From positions 62,001 through 126,000 of the forward strand of contig NW_026731816.1 in the NCBI RefSeq assembly GCF_028476545.1: a stretch of 64,000 nucleotides of DNA. The letters run 5' to 3'. Shown piece by piece: positions 48,301 to 60,452 of this stretch. How positions within the stretch are numbered: position 1 is the stretch's first letter; each line of letters begins with the position of its first letter. The position numbers were made by a program, and so were the translations under genes. This DNA comes from Physella acuta (lineage: Eukaryota; Mollusca; Gastropoda; Physidae). Below the pieces are notes generated by a model. The model worked only from the letters and a program-made list of their open reading frames with translations, searched no databases and was not told where the DNA came from.

Positions 48301-51300
48301 TAATATTAATAAACTGTCAATTGATAATTTATCTTAGCATCCTCTATAGCATGAGTAATCGTTCTCGTGCAGTTGACGATGACCTGTATGCCATCTCTCC
48401 CTCAAATTGTAGCTTTTAGCTGTGCTACCATAATCATTTCCTAGATTTCGTGTAACTTGTGTTACTTCATTTGTTTTAATATTCTCCTCTGGTTTCTGAA
48501 CAACGTCAGTAGTTATCTTGCTTTGTGTACGCTCGTTTGGTTCATCAACCAACTCAATATAAATATTATGGCATTGCTTTGGCCTCTCATAATATGTGTT
48601 GCGTCGGTAACTTCCATTAGTATACCTATTCACACTTTTGTTATTCTGATTTGAACTTGATACATTATTTCTTAAATTACTGTATTCCTCACATGACTTT
48701 CTGTGTACATAATTGTTTCTTCTCTGATTTGCCAACCTATGCCAACATTGATTTTGGTAATGACCTGTTTTTCCGCAGTAAAAACATCTAGATTTTGGCT
48801 TCTTATAAACATGGTGACTGTATTCATAGTTTGCTAAATTTCTTTTTCTTTCATTCTGTGCATTAATGACATTAATGACATTCTTATTAACATGTTGACT
48901 GTATTCATAGTTTGCTAAATTTCTTTTACTTTCATTCTGTGCACCAATGACATTGTAGTTTCTAGTTACTGTTTCATCTTTCTTAACTTCCTTGTGCTTC
49001 TTTATTGATTCTAGTTCACACATAAATTTCTGTGTTAATTTCTCCATTTCTTTGTTAAATTTATTCTTGAGTTCTAGTATATCTTCTTTATAGTTTGACT
49101 CCAGATTTCTAAGTAACTCCTCAATAGGTACGTTCTCTTCATTGTGGCTTATTAAGTTCACTGATTCATTAATCATCATTAGTTTATCATGATTCCTGCC
49201 ATTCTCCGATGGACTTATTAAATCATCACTGCCATTGACTGATGGGCTTATTAAATCATTTTGACTACCATTCTCTGATGGACTTGTTTCTTGTTGACTG
49301 CCATTCTCTGATGGACTTATGATACAACTTTCAATAATATTCTCGTGTACCTGCGTTTGAGTCAATAAAGAGTCAATCTTAAGACATTCTAATGTATCTG
49401 TCACCTTTAAATCATTATTAAGTTCAACCTCTGTTTTATCCTTGGGTTTCAATTCTTCCTGGACTATGTTACTCTGTTCTTCATTCCAAAGGTTGCCAAT
49501 ATTTACTTCTTCAAGTTCTGCCTGTTGACTTTCTAATTTTGGTTCATGTGTGTATGTAGCATCTCTTAATCTATCACGCATTATTTCTATCTCATCATCT
49601 AATTCTCTAATTACTTCTTCATGAACTAGTCGGGGTTGTTCTGTTTCTTTGTCCAATGCTTCTTTTTCTCCTTCTCTGTCTTGTTCAAGTCGATTGGTTG
49701 CCCAGGCTATCTTCTTCTTCATCTTCTTAATGCCTAGATCCCTCGCCATTTCCATATATTCTTCTAGTCTTGACATCTTGACCATCGGAATGTCGAGCTC
49801 CTTCATTAGCTCTTTATAATATGTACGACTTGACATTTTGATATATTTTCTATTTATGACATAAAATATAAATTCATTAGTTGACAATAGATAAATGTTA
49901 ATTAATTTACAATACCCTTTCTTGGTTTCTGGCTTGTTTTAGTTGATTACAGACATCTGGTAATCCAAGAAAAGTTCATAGTACATATATACGTCCAAAA
50001 ATAGTTCACTTTGTTGATTCCAAAAAGTTGAAAAAATTCAAAATAGTTCTAGTAGCCTGTTACAGAGTAGAAATTTGTCCAGTTTTAGATAAGACATTTT
50101 TAGGAACAGTTTACAATTAATAAACTAGATCTGCTCATCCACAGTAGAAGAACTTGAACAGCTAATCCATATAGAAAAAACTTGAACAGCTAAATCCAAA
50201 CAGTAGAAAAGAAACACTAAGACTTGATCGGCTAAATCCAAACAGAAAAAACACACAGACGATATTTACTCGACATTGGTGAGACAATATCGAAATAAGG
50301 TGATAAAAATTATCACGTTGATGACTTGACTTGAACAAAACGTCTGACTTGACTACAGCAACCCTTCTGACTTGAGTGTAGATAGATGACTTTCAAGAAC
50401 TTGACGTACTTGGTAAACAGTGGAAGACCACAGACTGTAATATCTCCATTTCTGACATATGTAGCACCAATTCTTCAACCACTTGTGACATCATAAGTAA
50501 CAGTAATACAATGTAGCAACATCACTTTATTGCCTCCACTTCTGACACCATATGTAACAACATGAATTCTTTGTTGTTGTGGGTTAGCTTTCATACAGGA
50601 ACACGAGCAACAGTGGCAACTTCAAATGACAACTTTATTTACACTATGTACAGATAAATCCGTGGTACATCCATATTTGAAGATCAACTGATATAGGTAC
50701 AAATAATAATCACGACTCCAAGTCATGGAGACATCTTACATTCACTGCCATCGTTCCAGTCCCAAGTCCTAGCACACAACACCCGTTCACCTTTCGCTCC
50801 CTCTTTTATTCACCACTTTCTCTCCCCTTACGTACATGAGCGATCTCACCCAAAAACATGAAAAAACACATGACGATCGCTAGCCAGGTACTCTTCATTC
50901 ATGCAAAACACAATATAATAAAGATACATAATAATACAGTCTGTGACACTGTCATTAAATCATATTTTCTATCTCAACATAAACAATGTGAAATTACCAA
51001 AAACTGAAAGGGAGAAAAATGATTCCATATGGCTCTCTCCACTTCACCATCCAATTTCCATGTTTTTACATTTTCTCCTGGGCTTCTACAGTCAACTACA
51101 GCTGCGAGACTAAAACAAAACAATAAGTTTAACATTTAAAATACCAAGTTATTTTACTACAGTACTTTATGATCAAAATGTGTTGCAAAAATAAAAAGCT
51201 ATTCAATTTAAGTTTTAAACTCAAGTGCAATCGTTTTCTGTAAGTCTTATGCCTTAAATTGATAATTTTTAGTTGAACAAATACTTAAATAATTAAATGA

Positions 51301-51464
51301 ATACATAGATAAATGTAATTAATGAATTAAAGTATGTATAGCGTATTAGATAAATTAATAATAAACCGAATCCGACCAAAAATAAATAAATCTAAAACCA
51401 AGATCGGTGGCGTAATGAAGTGTATCGTAAACCCGTGATAGTAGATAGGGACAGTGGGAATCTT

Positions 51465-51515
<51 letters not shown>

Positions 51516-54500
51516 ATCCACAAGGGGATTTTAAAGCGTTTGATAAAAGCAACAATCCAAATTTGTAATGTGTTTGGGGTGAGTTTCACTATTTATTAAG
51601 GCCTCCAATTCAGATAACTGAACAAGATGATGTGAAAAGCTTCATAAACTATCATTATATCCCTAGAATTTCACAATGACCAAATGATGCTAGTTCCAAC
51701 CACTTAAGCCAGAGTTTTTTAATATCTTACAAAAAAATCTTAAAGAAATGTGTAAGTCTTTAGAGCTTACTTATCAAAGGATCCACTAAGAAGAGACTGT
51801 GGTTCTACAGGATGCCAGCTCACACACTGAACCTGAAATTTAAAATGATGTGTTCTCATGTTGAAAGACACTTGATAATAGTTTAGAACTTTTTAAAGCT
51901 TTAATTATCATGTTACAAAGGTTAACTGCTAACCATTTTTAAAAAATCTTGAATTACCTGTTGTGAGTGGTGTTTCAAAGCTGTAACAACTTTCCCCTGA
52001 GTAAGATCCCACAAACACACTGTCTTGTCAGCTGAGGCACTTGCTAACACATTCCTGAGATATTAAAATTTACCATCAAAACTACTGATACGAATGAAAT
52101 AAAACATCTACATTACAAATTATGTTTAACTTTGAATAAAAACTTTGAGAATACGTTCATTTATAATCCAAGTTAACAACTGGTCATTAGGCCAACCCTT
52201 TGTTTTACACTAGCAATGTAAAATACTGTTATCACTAAAACAAGGCAGTTGATTTCATGGTTCAGAGAATGTACACATAATTTATAAAATTTTAAACTAA
52301 TGAAAATCTCAGAAAATAAAGACTACAGACAAAGAGGAGAAAATTTAAAAATAAAAACACTTGACAAGTGCAGGAAGACACTGAAAACTCAATTTGTTAG
52401 ACTTACCTAACATTTTTATTCCAAGACAGGTCCAATACAGAATCACTGTGTCCTTCTACCAAACTTTCAACCTAATTTCATACAATTCATCTCTCTTAAT
52501 ATGTGTACAGTCAAGTGTATTGATAATTTTTTTTAAATGGGAGAATATACATTCCTCATTTTAGTTTTGCTTCTTAATTTCCTTCTTAATTTTTTTTTTA
52601 TTTAACAGACTAGATAAAACTATGACTACAGTAAGTTGCATTTAATTAGTAATAATAAAAACACAATGTTAGTTTTCTCACAAATAAAAGATAATTAGAA
52701 GTACAAAGTTCTAGTGTTCTCCACTACTTGTCTCTTTATTTGGATATTGTGGCCATTAGACAAGATTGATGTGTTTTTACTGACAAGCAAAAAAAGTGCT
52801 AGACTGAGTCACCATTTGTTTGTTTAGTCTTCAATCAAAATGATGAAGCTGCAACTGCCTTTTATCTGTGAGGAGGCTAACAGTACATAAAGCTAAGTCT
52901 ATGTTTTGAAACATTTTGAAATTTATACACCTAAGAAAACAATTAAAGATGACTTATATACCTTCTTCATTTTCTTTTTCTTGCTTCTGTGCTTATTTCC
53001 CTCTAAAACTGAAACTGGCTCTAAAGAGTCTACAACATCTAAGTCCCAAATGCCAATATCTGGTTCCATTGTACCTATTGCTACAAAGTTTCCTAAAAAA
53101 AAACACCACTTTTTAATTCAAACTCACTGCATAGTTAGTTTACAACAAAAGCAAACAAAATATAAAGAGAAATACCAAACCTAACATGTTTGAATGAAAC
53201 ATACCTTTGCTTTCATCTGCAACGTCAAAATCCAGCCACTCCAGCACCAGTGGGAAGGTTGGGAGGATATAGTCATGATGGATGAATAAATTGCTCAGGT
53301 CACCATTGTAGACTGAGGAAGTTTTAAAATTGAATATAATAAAAAGCCTTATGAATTAAAAATTATCCAAAAAAGGTCTATTTTCTATGCAAGATATTTC
53401 AATTCATGTTTAATCTAAACCTGGTTTTTGAGCTCAATTTTCAAAATGGTTGTTAAAATTATTGAAAGCATTTATATCTTCAGGAAAAGATCCATAACTT
53501 AATGATTATAAGATCAATTATAAATAAGAGAATAAGGTGGCAATAAAATAAGCAATTTACTTTAACTGTTAATGTATCATATTTACCACAATTAGAGTTT
53601 TATGTAACAGGATCAACAAATTTAAATTAAAAAACTGGTTAACAAAGATCAAAGAAACTTTACCATGTACTTCTAGAACAGCAGCCTCTTCTGTAATTCT
53701 GCCTAAAGCTATAAGATTATCTGTTGGCTTCAGTACAAAATCTTCATCATCACTGTCTACCTGTAAATTTAGTAAACATCAACAAAACTTACTGTAATTA
53801 GCTAAGCCACAGCAATATTACTAGCTCTGCTTATACAGTTTTTCAATTAAACAGTTTTTTAAACCGCTTTGAATACTTAAAATAATTTTTCAGTCATTAG
53901 TTTTGCAAAATGTAAACAAACTGCATTATTACTATTTTTATTTGCTAAAACATAATTTGGAAAAATAAAGTGTATTTAAAACAAAGCCAACTAAAAGAAA
54001 GCATAAGAATAATTAATGCTTTTAAAGAGTAAAATTACCTCACGAGATAAGAAAAATAAAGGAGAGATTATTTTGTAGCAAACTAAAATGTGATACGTTT
54101 TTTTTACCAAAGCATCAACAACTTCACAAGAGCAGTAGAACTTACATCGTTTTTCAATGTTATGTAGGGATCTTCTTCATTGGAAGCAAATGGAGTGAGT
54201 CCACCAATGCCATGCATAAAGTCTGTGGCTATAGAGATTATTTTAAAAATGACAACACAATATCAATTTGGCGATTTAAAATTTTTTAATAACAAAAATG
54301 ATGTAAACTGAATTTGTTAAGATCTTTTTATTATTTGAAGGACTTGAAAAAGTGCTTTTAATTACAAAAATTAAGAACTGCACATTACTGGATTACTTCT
54401 AAGAGAGGTTAAACCATCTTGAGAATGTAAGCCTATCTTTCGACTATAGGTTTTATAACCAAAAAGACAAAGCAGTCGATGGCCAATCTATCGGCTGGGT

Positions 54501-56573
54501 TTCAGCCATCATAGTAGAAGCCAAACAATTGGCTTTCTTGTATCATATCAACCAATGATGGTTGGTTAACCTCATGGTTGCTAAACCAAAAAGTTCAAAC
54601 AACCAGGCAGATGATGCTTGATAGCTGGGGACAGCAAACCATCCAGGGGAGAAGACTCCAAAATCAAACAACAGCTGCATAGTAGTTTGTTCTTGGATGG
54701 ACAAAAGCTATGGAAGCAACCCAAATCCAAAAAGAAAACTAGACTGAAATCAAAGTCAGCTGCCTATATGGAGCATAACAGGTTGAGACATAATACTTAA
54801 TTGTTGGAGGAAATACCATCCAACATTACAATTAAGACTGAAGAAGAAAGAAGAAATAGCCAATCAGATTGCTTCTTTAAATTTTGATTCATACTGTCCT
54901 GTCACTTAAGCAGTGATTTCCACTGAAAGTTTACTAAATTTCTATTTTGGGGGAAGGGGGGGGGGGGGGGGGGGGTAAAAAATAGGCCCTCTCTTCTTGG
55001 CACAGCTTCTCTGATAAAGCCCAGTCTTAAGTCACTTAAGAGCATTACGAAACATCTCCAATACCGCTCCGTCTTTAGGGTGTTAAGGAACAACTCAAGA
55101 TGCTGATACAAATAGTTCAACAAAACATTTTTCAACTGAATTTAATTATAAATTATATTGTCTGAGATCTGTGAAAGTGCACTGGGGATATATTTTTCAC
55201 TGAGCCCTTCATTCATAGTGTTTTATTTAAATATGAAATTAATTGTCTAAATAAAATTTTACTAACGCATGTCATCCATTTCATAGTCATCAAATCCATA
55301 TCTTTTGACAATGTCATCATCTTCATCTTCCATTTCAGCATCCAGCTTATGTTTTGTTGCGGGAGGGTTCTTTTTCTTCTTCTTTTTTATTGTAGATGCC
55401 ATTTTTTGCGCTTTTTTAATTGCAGAAGCAAAATCTTCTTCATTGTCTTCATCAACACTCCCTGCTTCTTCCGCATCACTATCTGAATCTTTTTCATTAT
55501 TGTCAAGTATGCTAGAAAAAAAAATCAAACAACAAAATTTTCAAAAATTGAAATGTTGACAAATTTGAACATTACTTAAGTTTAATAAGCACAAAATATT
55601 ACATTACAATGTAACTACTCTTCAGTCTTTAGAATAGGCTAAGTAATTAAGTGGTGTAAATGAAGTTTAATAACAACACCAACAAACTCTTTAGGCATAA
55701 TGAAGCTTTAAAACGACTTATGCCTAGTGTCAATGGAATACTTACTCTTGATTTTTTTCTATAATTTTCTTTAGCTCTTCTTTATCTAAAGTAATCTGCA
55801 GAAAAAGAAAGTTTATTATTATAATATTTAAGTTTAGCAGTTAACATATCCCTAATCGCCTGACTAAACCTTTTAACCTGGGGTCTTTTGCTTTGAGTCG
55901 GCTTTGACTTATATTTATAAGAAGTAAAATGAAATTGAAATAATAATGAGAATCTCCTTAGCTGAGTCACAGTGTAGTATACAGTGAGTAGGCCTATAAT
56001 AATATTTTCTTTTACCAATTTAATTTGAATTTAATAAATGACTAGATCTAGTTTATTATTAACAAGTTGTTTTGATTTTTTCCGGTGAGTAAAATAACCT
56101 ATGTTGACACAATTGCATTTTAAAACTTGTGTACACAAGTTCACAATGTCCTGTTATGCCGGTTGGGAGGTAAAATGTGGTTTTCGGCTTTCATGATGTT
56201 TACATTATGATTATTTTGGATAATTTTTAAAAGCTAGATAATTAAATGTGGTTTTTAATGGAGACTGTTAGGCAGTTAGGGTAGTTAGATTCTAGTAGTA
56301 TGGCTTGACTTTACAGTACTTTACAATGTACAATAAATTTAAAAATGACCCTACAACACTCTCTGCTCTCTACACAGTCTGCTACTCTAACCTACAGTTC
56401 TACACACTACACTCCACAGTTTACAATTTTTTAAACAGTAAAGCTCAGTAAAACTTTAAAAAGTAGTAAAATTTAGTTATCCATGGCTTTCTTACCTTAT
56501 CTGGTTTCTGTTTAGCACAACCCCGTTTCACCCAGGTTATACAGGGAACGATATTCTTTTTATTGATAGACAT
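45309..56573 (-). CDS. PWP1: Periodic tryptophan protein 1 homologue (WD40, ribosome biogenesis)
   Basis: Nucleolar WD40 protein that in other animals and yeast supports rRNA synthesis and large-subunit assembly. Exons in transcript order: 56573-56496, 55795-55746, 55511-55267, 54228-54146, 53760-53664, 53312-53205, 53092-52962, 52471-52407, 52054-51958, 51832-51771, 51109-50998, 46670-46580, 46430-46309, 46020-45918, 45583-45309. They sum to 1719 bases, 572 aa plus stop, with all phases consistent (human 501 aa). Features are an N-terminal block ([17 protein letters not shown]), a long acidic/lysine region, [17 protein letters not shown], and WD repeats ([13 protein letters not shown]...[36 protein letters not shown]). 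An unusual acidic then lysine-rich C-terminal tail may be a nucleolar signal. Intron 11 carries a 3.9-kb LTR element and intron 3 a SINE. Confidence 0.95.
47063..47458 (-). repeat. LTR (3' LTR of the minus-strand element)
   Basis: Begins TGTAACAACATG and ends CTGTGACA on the plus strand; indistinguishable from 50553-50948. Adjoins the polypurine tract of the minus-strand element. Confidence 0.93.
47484..47590. repeat. Two-copy ~52-bp tandem repeat inside the LTR element
   Basis: Two consecutive copies of a unit containing GTAGGGCAGGATCATGTGCC, next to the 3' LTR. Confidence 0.8.
48334..49836 (-). CDS. Gag-type protein of the LTR element, about 500 aa
   Basis: Starts at the first ATG of the frame (49836-49834, [14 protein letters not shown]). 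The first third is helical and highly charged, probably coiled coil. A low-complexity stretch has repeated ISPSENGSQ motifs, and a second charged region carries a duplicated [16 protein letters not shown]-type segment. One CCHC zinc knuckle ([14 protein letters not shown]) supports nucleic-acid binding by a Gag nucleocapsid. No capsid homology was recognised by eye and no pol domain follows. The frame is open along its whole length. Confidence 0.8.
   Translation of the reverse strand: MSSRTYYKELMKELDIPMVKMSRLEEYMEMARDLGIKKMKKKIAWATNRLEQDREGEKEALDKETEQPRLVHEEVIRELDDEIEIMRDRLRDATYTHEPKLESQQAELEEVNIGNLWNEEQSNIVQEELKPKDKTEVELNNDLKVTDTLECLKIDSLLTQTQVHENIIESCIISPSENGSQQETSPSENGSQNDLISPSVNGSDDLISPSENGRNHDKLMMINESVNLISHNEENVPIEELLRNLESNYKEDILELKNKFNKEMEKLTQKFMCELESIKKHKEVKKDETVTRNYNVIGAQNESKRNLANYEYSQHVNKNVINVINAQNERKRNLANYEYSHHVYKKPKSRCFYCGKTGHYQNQCWHRLANQRRNNYVHRKSCEEYSNLRNNVSSSNQNNKSVNRYTNGSYRRNTYYERPKQCHNIYIELVDEPNERTQSKITTDVVQKPEENIKTNEVTQVTRNLGNDYGSTAKSYNLRERWHTGHRQLHENDYSCYRGC
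50553..50948 (-). repeat. LTR (5' LTR of the minus-strand element)
   Basis: Same sequence as 47063-47458; followed outward by the target duplication CTGTC. Inside it the primer-binding-like sequence begins within a few bases. Confidence 0.93.
54558..54855 (+). mobile_element. tRNA-derived SINE, family 1, copy d (PWP1 intron 3)
   Basis: Head remnant (CTCATGGTTGCTAAACC), the full family-1 body (GACAAAAGCTATGGAAGCAA, GGAGCATAACAGGTTGA) and the tail GAAGAAGAAAGAAGAAA. Lies antisense to PWP1. Confidence 0.82.
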
Positions 56574-57152
56574 TATTCCTATACTCTCCACTAGTACACT
56601 GACACACTACCACTGAAAAACATGCTGAAAAATTATAAAATAATTGACTGATCTCCCTTTGACTAAAACCGAGGGGGGAAACTGCATAGCAGTATAGCAG
56701 TTTACAATATAAGTAAACTACTGCGTTTTCCGCACTGAAATATGAAGTTCCACCCCGGAACATACAAGCATCATAGAATCCCTATAGTCTATTCCGTAAT
56801 CATCTATAGTTTAGAAGCTGTAAATCCGTCAATATATAGCATATAGGCATAAAGATATTCCCGTGACAAAAAGAAGCCGACAAAACGACGGCAGGAAGGA
56901 TCCCGTCCAACAATGCCCGACAAAACTGCCACACACGACAAAGCAGCTGGAATTTATTATAGGACCCCGAGTAAACTGCACTTGCCATTTCGTAACCTAC
57001 TGCTAATCTATGTCACCCGATTTGGAAAACGTAGATTTATGTCGCTGAAATTTTTTTAATAATTATCGACACTATTATTATATAATTATTAAGTAAGCTA
57101 AAATAGACTACTGGGATAATTAGCCTACTGGTCTCTGTGAGATCACTAGGTC
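56574..57152. other. PWP1 upstream flank
   Basis: Should contain the minus-strand PWP1 promoter and 5' UTR; no TATA box or other element could be assigned. Confidence 0.4.
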
Positions 57153-57370
57153 GGTTGTCACCCTGTGCAGTATAACTGAGGGTGTCACCCCACCATCTCC
57201 AACAATTTTAGCATGTTCGATTCGGAGACACCGTCTCACTTTAATAATATATTATTTACCTGAATAAAACATTGTTTTAACATTACATTTACGACTTTTC
57301 GAGTAGCCGTCACCCCCTAAATTCTAAATGGTGTCACCCGGTGCAAACAGCACCACCGCTTTATGACGCA
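57153..57370. repeat. GTGTCACCC-type dispersed repeat, copy 1
   Basis: Shares with 58827-59022 the order CCGTGCAGTA, TATCACCC/TGTCACCC, CCAACAAATTTAG-like, AAAGCATTGTTTT-like, GTGTC.CC.GG and a C-rich end. Probably a short non-autonomous element. Confidence 0.65.
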
Positions 57371-58193
57371 TCTGACGATTCTATGCTTATTTCGATCGAC
57401 GGTAGACGAAATAAACAATGTAGGGACCCCCCCCCCCCCCCTTGGCGCCATACTATCTAATGAGGGAGCGAAACAAGAAATATTTGCAAGAAGTGCCCAA
57501 ACAACAGCAGCACTCACTAAATTTTAAAAAAAAAAATCATTTGATTCTGTTTCTTTCAAGCATATCTTTTATAAAGGCGTTTTTGTTTTCACATTAGATT
57601 TGTTTTTTGTTTAGGTAGAGGAAATAAGCAACGCGTTTATTTACTCCAAATCTTAAAAGGATGTAAGCTCAGTTTTTTTTTTCTCGAAAGCTCGATACAG
57701 GAAAGAAGCGCGCTGCTTTTTTCGTCTACCATTGACCAAAACAAGCAATTTTTACAACATTCTTTTAAAAGTTGAACAACCCATAGGGCCAAAATGATTA
57801 CTATAGTTATTAGTTATTTTACCTACGTAGGCCTAAACACAAAACAATACGAATTTGTTTTTTAAAAAAGAGAAAAAGGTTATTATAAGAGATGAGGATG
57901 GGTGTAGCTTTTTTGGGATGTGGGGGGAGTGGGGGGGGGGGGGGGGGGAATAATCCGGTAAAAGTGGGTCCAAACATTACTTTTATCCCCAAATCAGAGT
58001 TAAAATACGTAAACGTTTTCAAATCAAGCAAACACCAATCGTCTTAAGTTTTGTTCATGGAATATTGCTAGTATTGAAACAAACATTAAAAGTAAATTTT
58101 ACTTAAAATTACTTAATTTATCTCAATGTATGCTATACTTTACCTCTTTCTAGCTTGTATAGACAAAGGTTCCCTGACTTTTTTTTCCGGGGG
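57371..58193. other. Intergenic with poly(C) and poly(G) runs
   Basis: C run at 57427-57441 and G run at 57931-57948; no gene seen. Confidence 0.4.
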
Positions 58194-58258
58194 CGGACTC
58201 TGGTAAAAGTATATATTTTCTATATATATTCTATTTAATTCGTGAAGGGGGGGGGGGG
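58194..58258 (+). repeat. Poly(G)-tailed short repeat, copy 1
   Basis: CGGACTCTGGTAAAAGTATA, then an AT-rich block, then a 12-base G run. Related copies are at 59929-59991 and inverted at 60047-60107. Confidence 0.65.
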
Positions 58259-58324
58259 TAAACGTGTCGCCCATTACACCCCCCCCCCCCCCCCACTGAA
58301 GCGATGCATGAAAGAAACATTGAC

Positions 58325-58441
58325 AACGCCAACCTGTTGACGCGTAATACTTAACTGTGTTGTGAGGGGGGTGGGTGGGTGGAGGTGGGTAATCCCGTTT
58401 AACAATACATCTAAGAACGAAGAAGAAGATGAAAAAGAAAG
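58325..58441 (+). mobile_element. tRNA-derived SINE, family 1, 3' fragment e
   Basis: CCAACCTGTTGACGCGTAAT then ACTTAACTGTGTTG, a G-rich stretch, and the GAAGAAGAAGATG tail. Confidence 0.65.
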
Positions 58442-58826
58442 TGATTTTGAGACTTCCCGCTGCTTAGTGTTGTTGTCCTATAAACGTAATTATCAGACGA
58501 ATTATGCTATGAATTGATATAATATTATAGATTAAAGGAAAATCATTTTGATCAAGTCTTGTACATTCACCTTTCAGCTTAATTGGACAATTTATGTTTT
58601 AGCAATAATCATAATCATTGCATTCGAACTCCACGCACGACACACAATTTAAACCTACCCTGTGCCACACGTCTTCCCGCAATGATTATGAATATTCGTT
58701 TTCTTATGGATCACCTCTTGACAGGGTCATTTTTTTTCGTTAGGAGAACACTGTTGTGTCTCCTTTTGACAAGAGTTAATTTGTTGTGGGTCCTTTTGTC
58801 TGTGCCCATTCTGAATACATTATTGC

Positions 58827-59022
58827 GGTGACGTCATCCCGTGCAGTAATTGGGAGTATCACCCAACCCCTTCCAACAAATTTAGATTTTCGGTTTGGTG
58901 TCATTCTCTCCCAGTACTAATATAGTGTTTTTTTAAACTGATAAAGCATTGTTTTGACAGTACATTTTACCTAAATAGTGTCGCCTGGGAGTGACCGCAC
59001 CCCTGTCTTGTAACGCCACTGA
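58827..59022. repeat. GTGTCACCC-type dispersed repeat, copy 2
   Basis: Second copy of the 57153-57370 repeat; ends GTAACGCCACTGAATTT. Confidence 0.65.
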
Positions 59023-59134
59023 ATTTTGTGTCATTTTGTCGCGAGTTTTAGCGACAAAAGACGTTTTGACGCACTTTCATTAAGAGTACCAATTTAATAT
59101 TATGTCCTTTAGTCGCAGGGCCTGGACTTTCCTT

Positions 59135-59491
59135 CAGTGGCGTAGCTAGGGGAGGGTGGGCGGGGCAGCCGCCCCGGGCGCCGATCCCAAGTGGGAGCCA
59201 AAAGGGCTAGAAAAATTAATTTAAAGCTCATTTCAAGCTGAAGTATTGAATTATACTCAGTTACGAAAATAAACGACTGCAAAGCTTTTCACACTAATTT
59301 AAAAATTATGTGACACCGAAATAGAACATGTTACGGGATAGTAACAGGTAAGAAGCGCTACAAGCCTTCCCAACTGGGTGGGGTTGGGGGGGGGGGGTTC
59401 ACAGACAGGAATAACTATACATAGAAATGGGAGGGAGGGGCGCAAAATTGATAGTCCACCTCGGGCGCCGGAATAGCTCGCTACGCCTTTG
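59135..59491. mobile_element. MITE-like element with CAGTGGCGTAG termini
   Basis: The left end CAGTGGCGTAGCTAGGGG is mirrored at the right by CTCGCTACGCCTTTG, an imperfect terminal inverted repeat. CAGTGGCGTA ends are typical of hAT-related elements. Inner GC-rich subterminal blocks (CCGCCCCGGGCGCCG / CGGGCGCCGG) also match. No transposase, and the target duplication is unclear. Confidence 0.6.
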
Positions 59492-59928
59492 GACTCGCTC
59501 TGTCATCTCCATGTGTAAAGGTTACCTAATATGTTTATACGAATGCATGCGAATGTGTGAACACATATTTTATACGACTTTTTCATGAATTTTCTTCTCC
59601 ACTGAACGAGACATCGCTTTCAATGATAGTTCAGCTTACAGACTATTTGATTTAGATGACTAAGATAAATGAAGTTATGATTTTGTAATATTTGGTTAAG
59701 GCGTTTGTTGGACTTTACGGTTAACTTTTTTTATAATCGTAAATGCCGTTTTAGCCTATATAATGATCCAACAAGATGATTTCAACCCAGGATAATCAGC
59801 TACAATACAGTTCAAAGCAGAGTTTCTTTCAGGCATCTCTAGTGCCCCCCCCCCCAACACGTCTACCGCCCGCTCTTTTTCTCCGGGGGGGGGGGGGGGG
59901 GGCGGTCAAAATTTTCAGGGGAGCGGGG

Positions 59929-60107
59929 CGGACACTGGTAAAAGTATATGTTTTCTATATAAATTCCATTTCGTTCGGGGGGGGGGGGGGGTAGTCTTTC
60001 TTCGGGTAGGGGGATGCCTGAAAGAAACTCCGCTCTTCCCCATCCACCCCCCCCCCCCCCAACGAAATATAATTCATATAGAAAATTTATACTTTTACCA
60101 GTGTCCG
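59929..60107. repeat. Inverted pair of poly(G)-tailed repeats
   Basis: The left arm 59929-59991 (CGGACACTGGTAAAAGTATA... ending in 15 G) and the right arm 60047-60107 (14 C ... TACTTTTACCAGTGTCCG) are imperfect reverse complements about 55 bp apart. Confidence 0.75.
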
Positions 60108-60452
60108 CACCCGGGAAATTTTAGTCTGATCCCCCCTACTCCGGAAATTTCAATTCTCTCCCCTCCCTTCAAGAAAAGTCTGAATGAAACACTGGTTCAA
60201 ACGTGCTGCAGTTTACTGTCGCTAACTTATTGAAGAAAATTACATTGCCTTTAAACTTTAATCTGCACAGACAATTGAAACACAATTTATTGGCATTTTA
60301 GATCTGCTTGTGTTTTTGTATCCATAGGAATACTGGTAAAACGATTTGGGACTAGATTCTAAGTCTCGTAGTAATAGATATGCGGGTATGCTTGAAATTT
60401 AAAATGAACGTCGAGAGCCGAAGCGTCCCAGACAACTCCTTCGCATGTAACA

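Larger units (their letters stand above)
47063..50948 (-). mobile_element. Young LTR retrotransposon with Gag-type frame only, in PWP1 intron 11
   Basis: A 3886-bp insertion flanked by the 5-bp target duplication CTGTC (47058-47062, 50949-50953). It has two 396-bp LTRs (47063-47458, 50553-50948) that look identical by eye, so it is young. Read on the minus strand, the 5' LTR is at 50948-50553. A primer-binding-like TGGTGTCAGAAGTGG follows almost directly, then a Gag-type frame, and a polypurine tract (GAAGGGGGGA) abuts the 3' LTR. No protease, reverse transcriptase or integrase was recognised, so it appears non-autonomous and dependent on a relative. The family is probably Ty3/gypsy-like, judged only from the priming site and zinc knuckle. 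Same orientation as PWP1. Confidence 0.93.
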
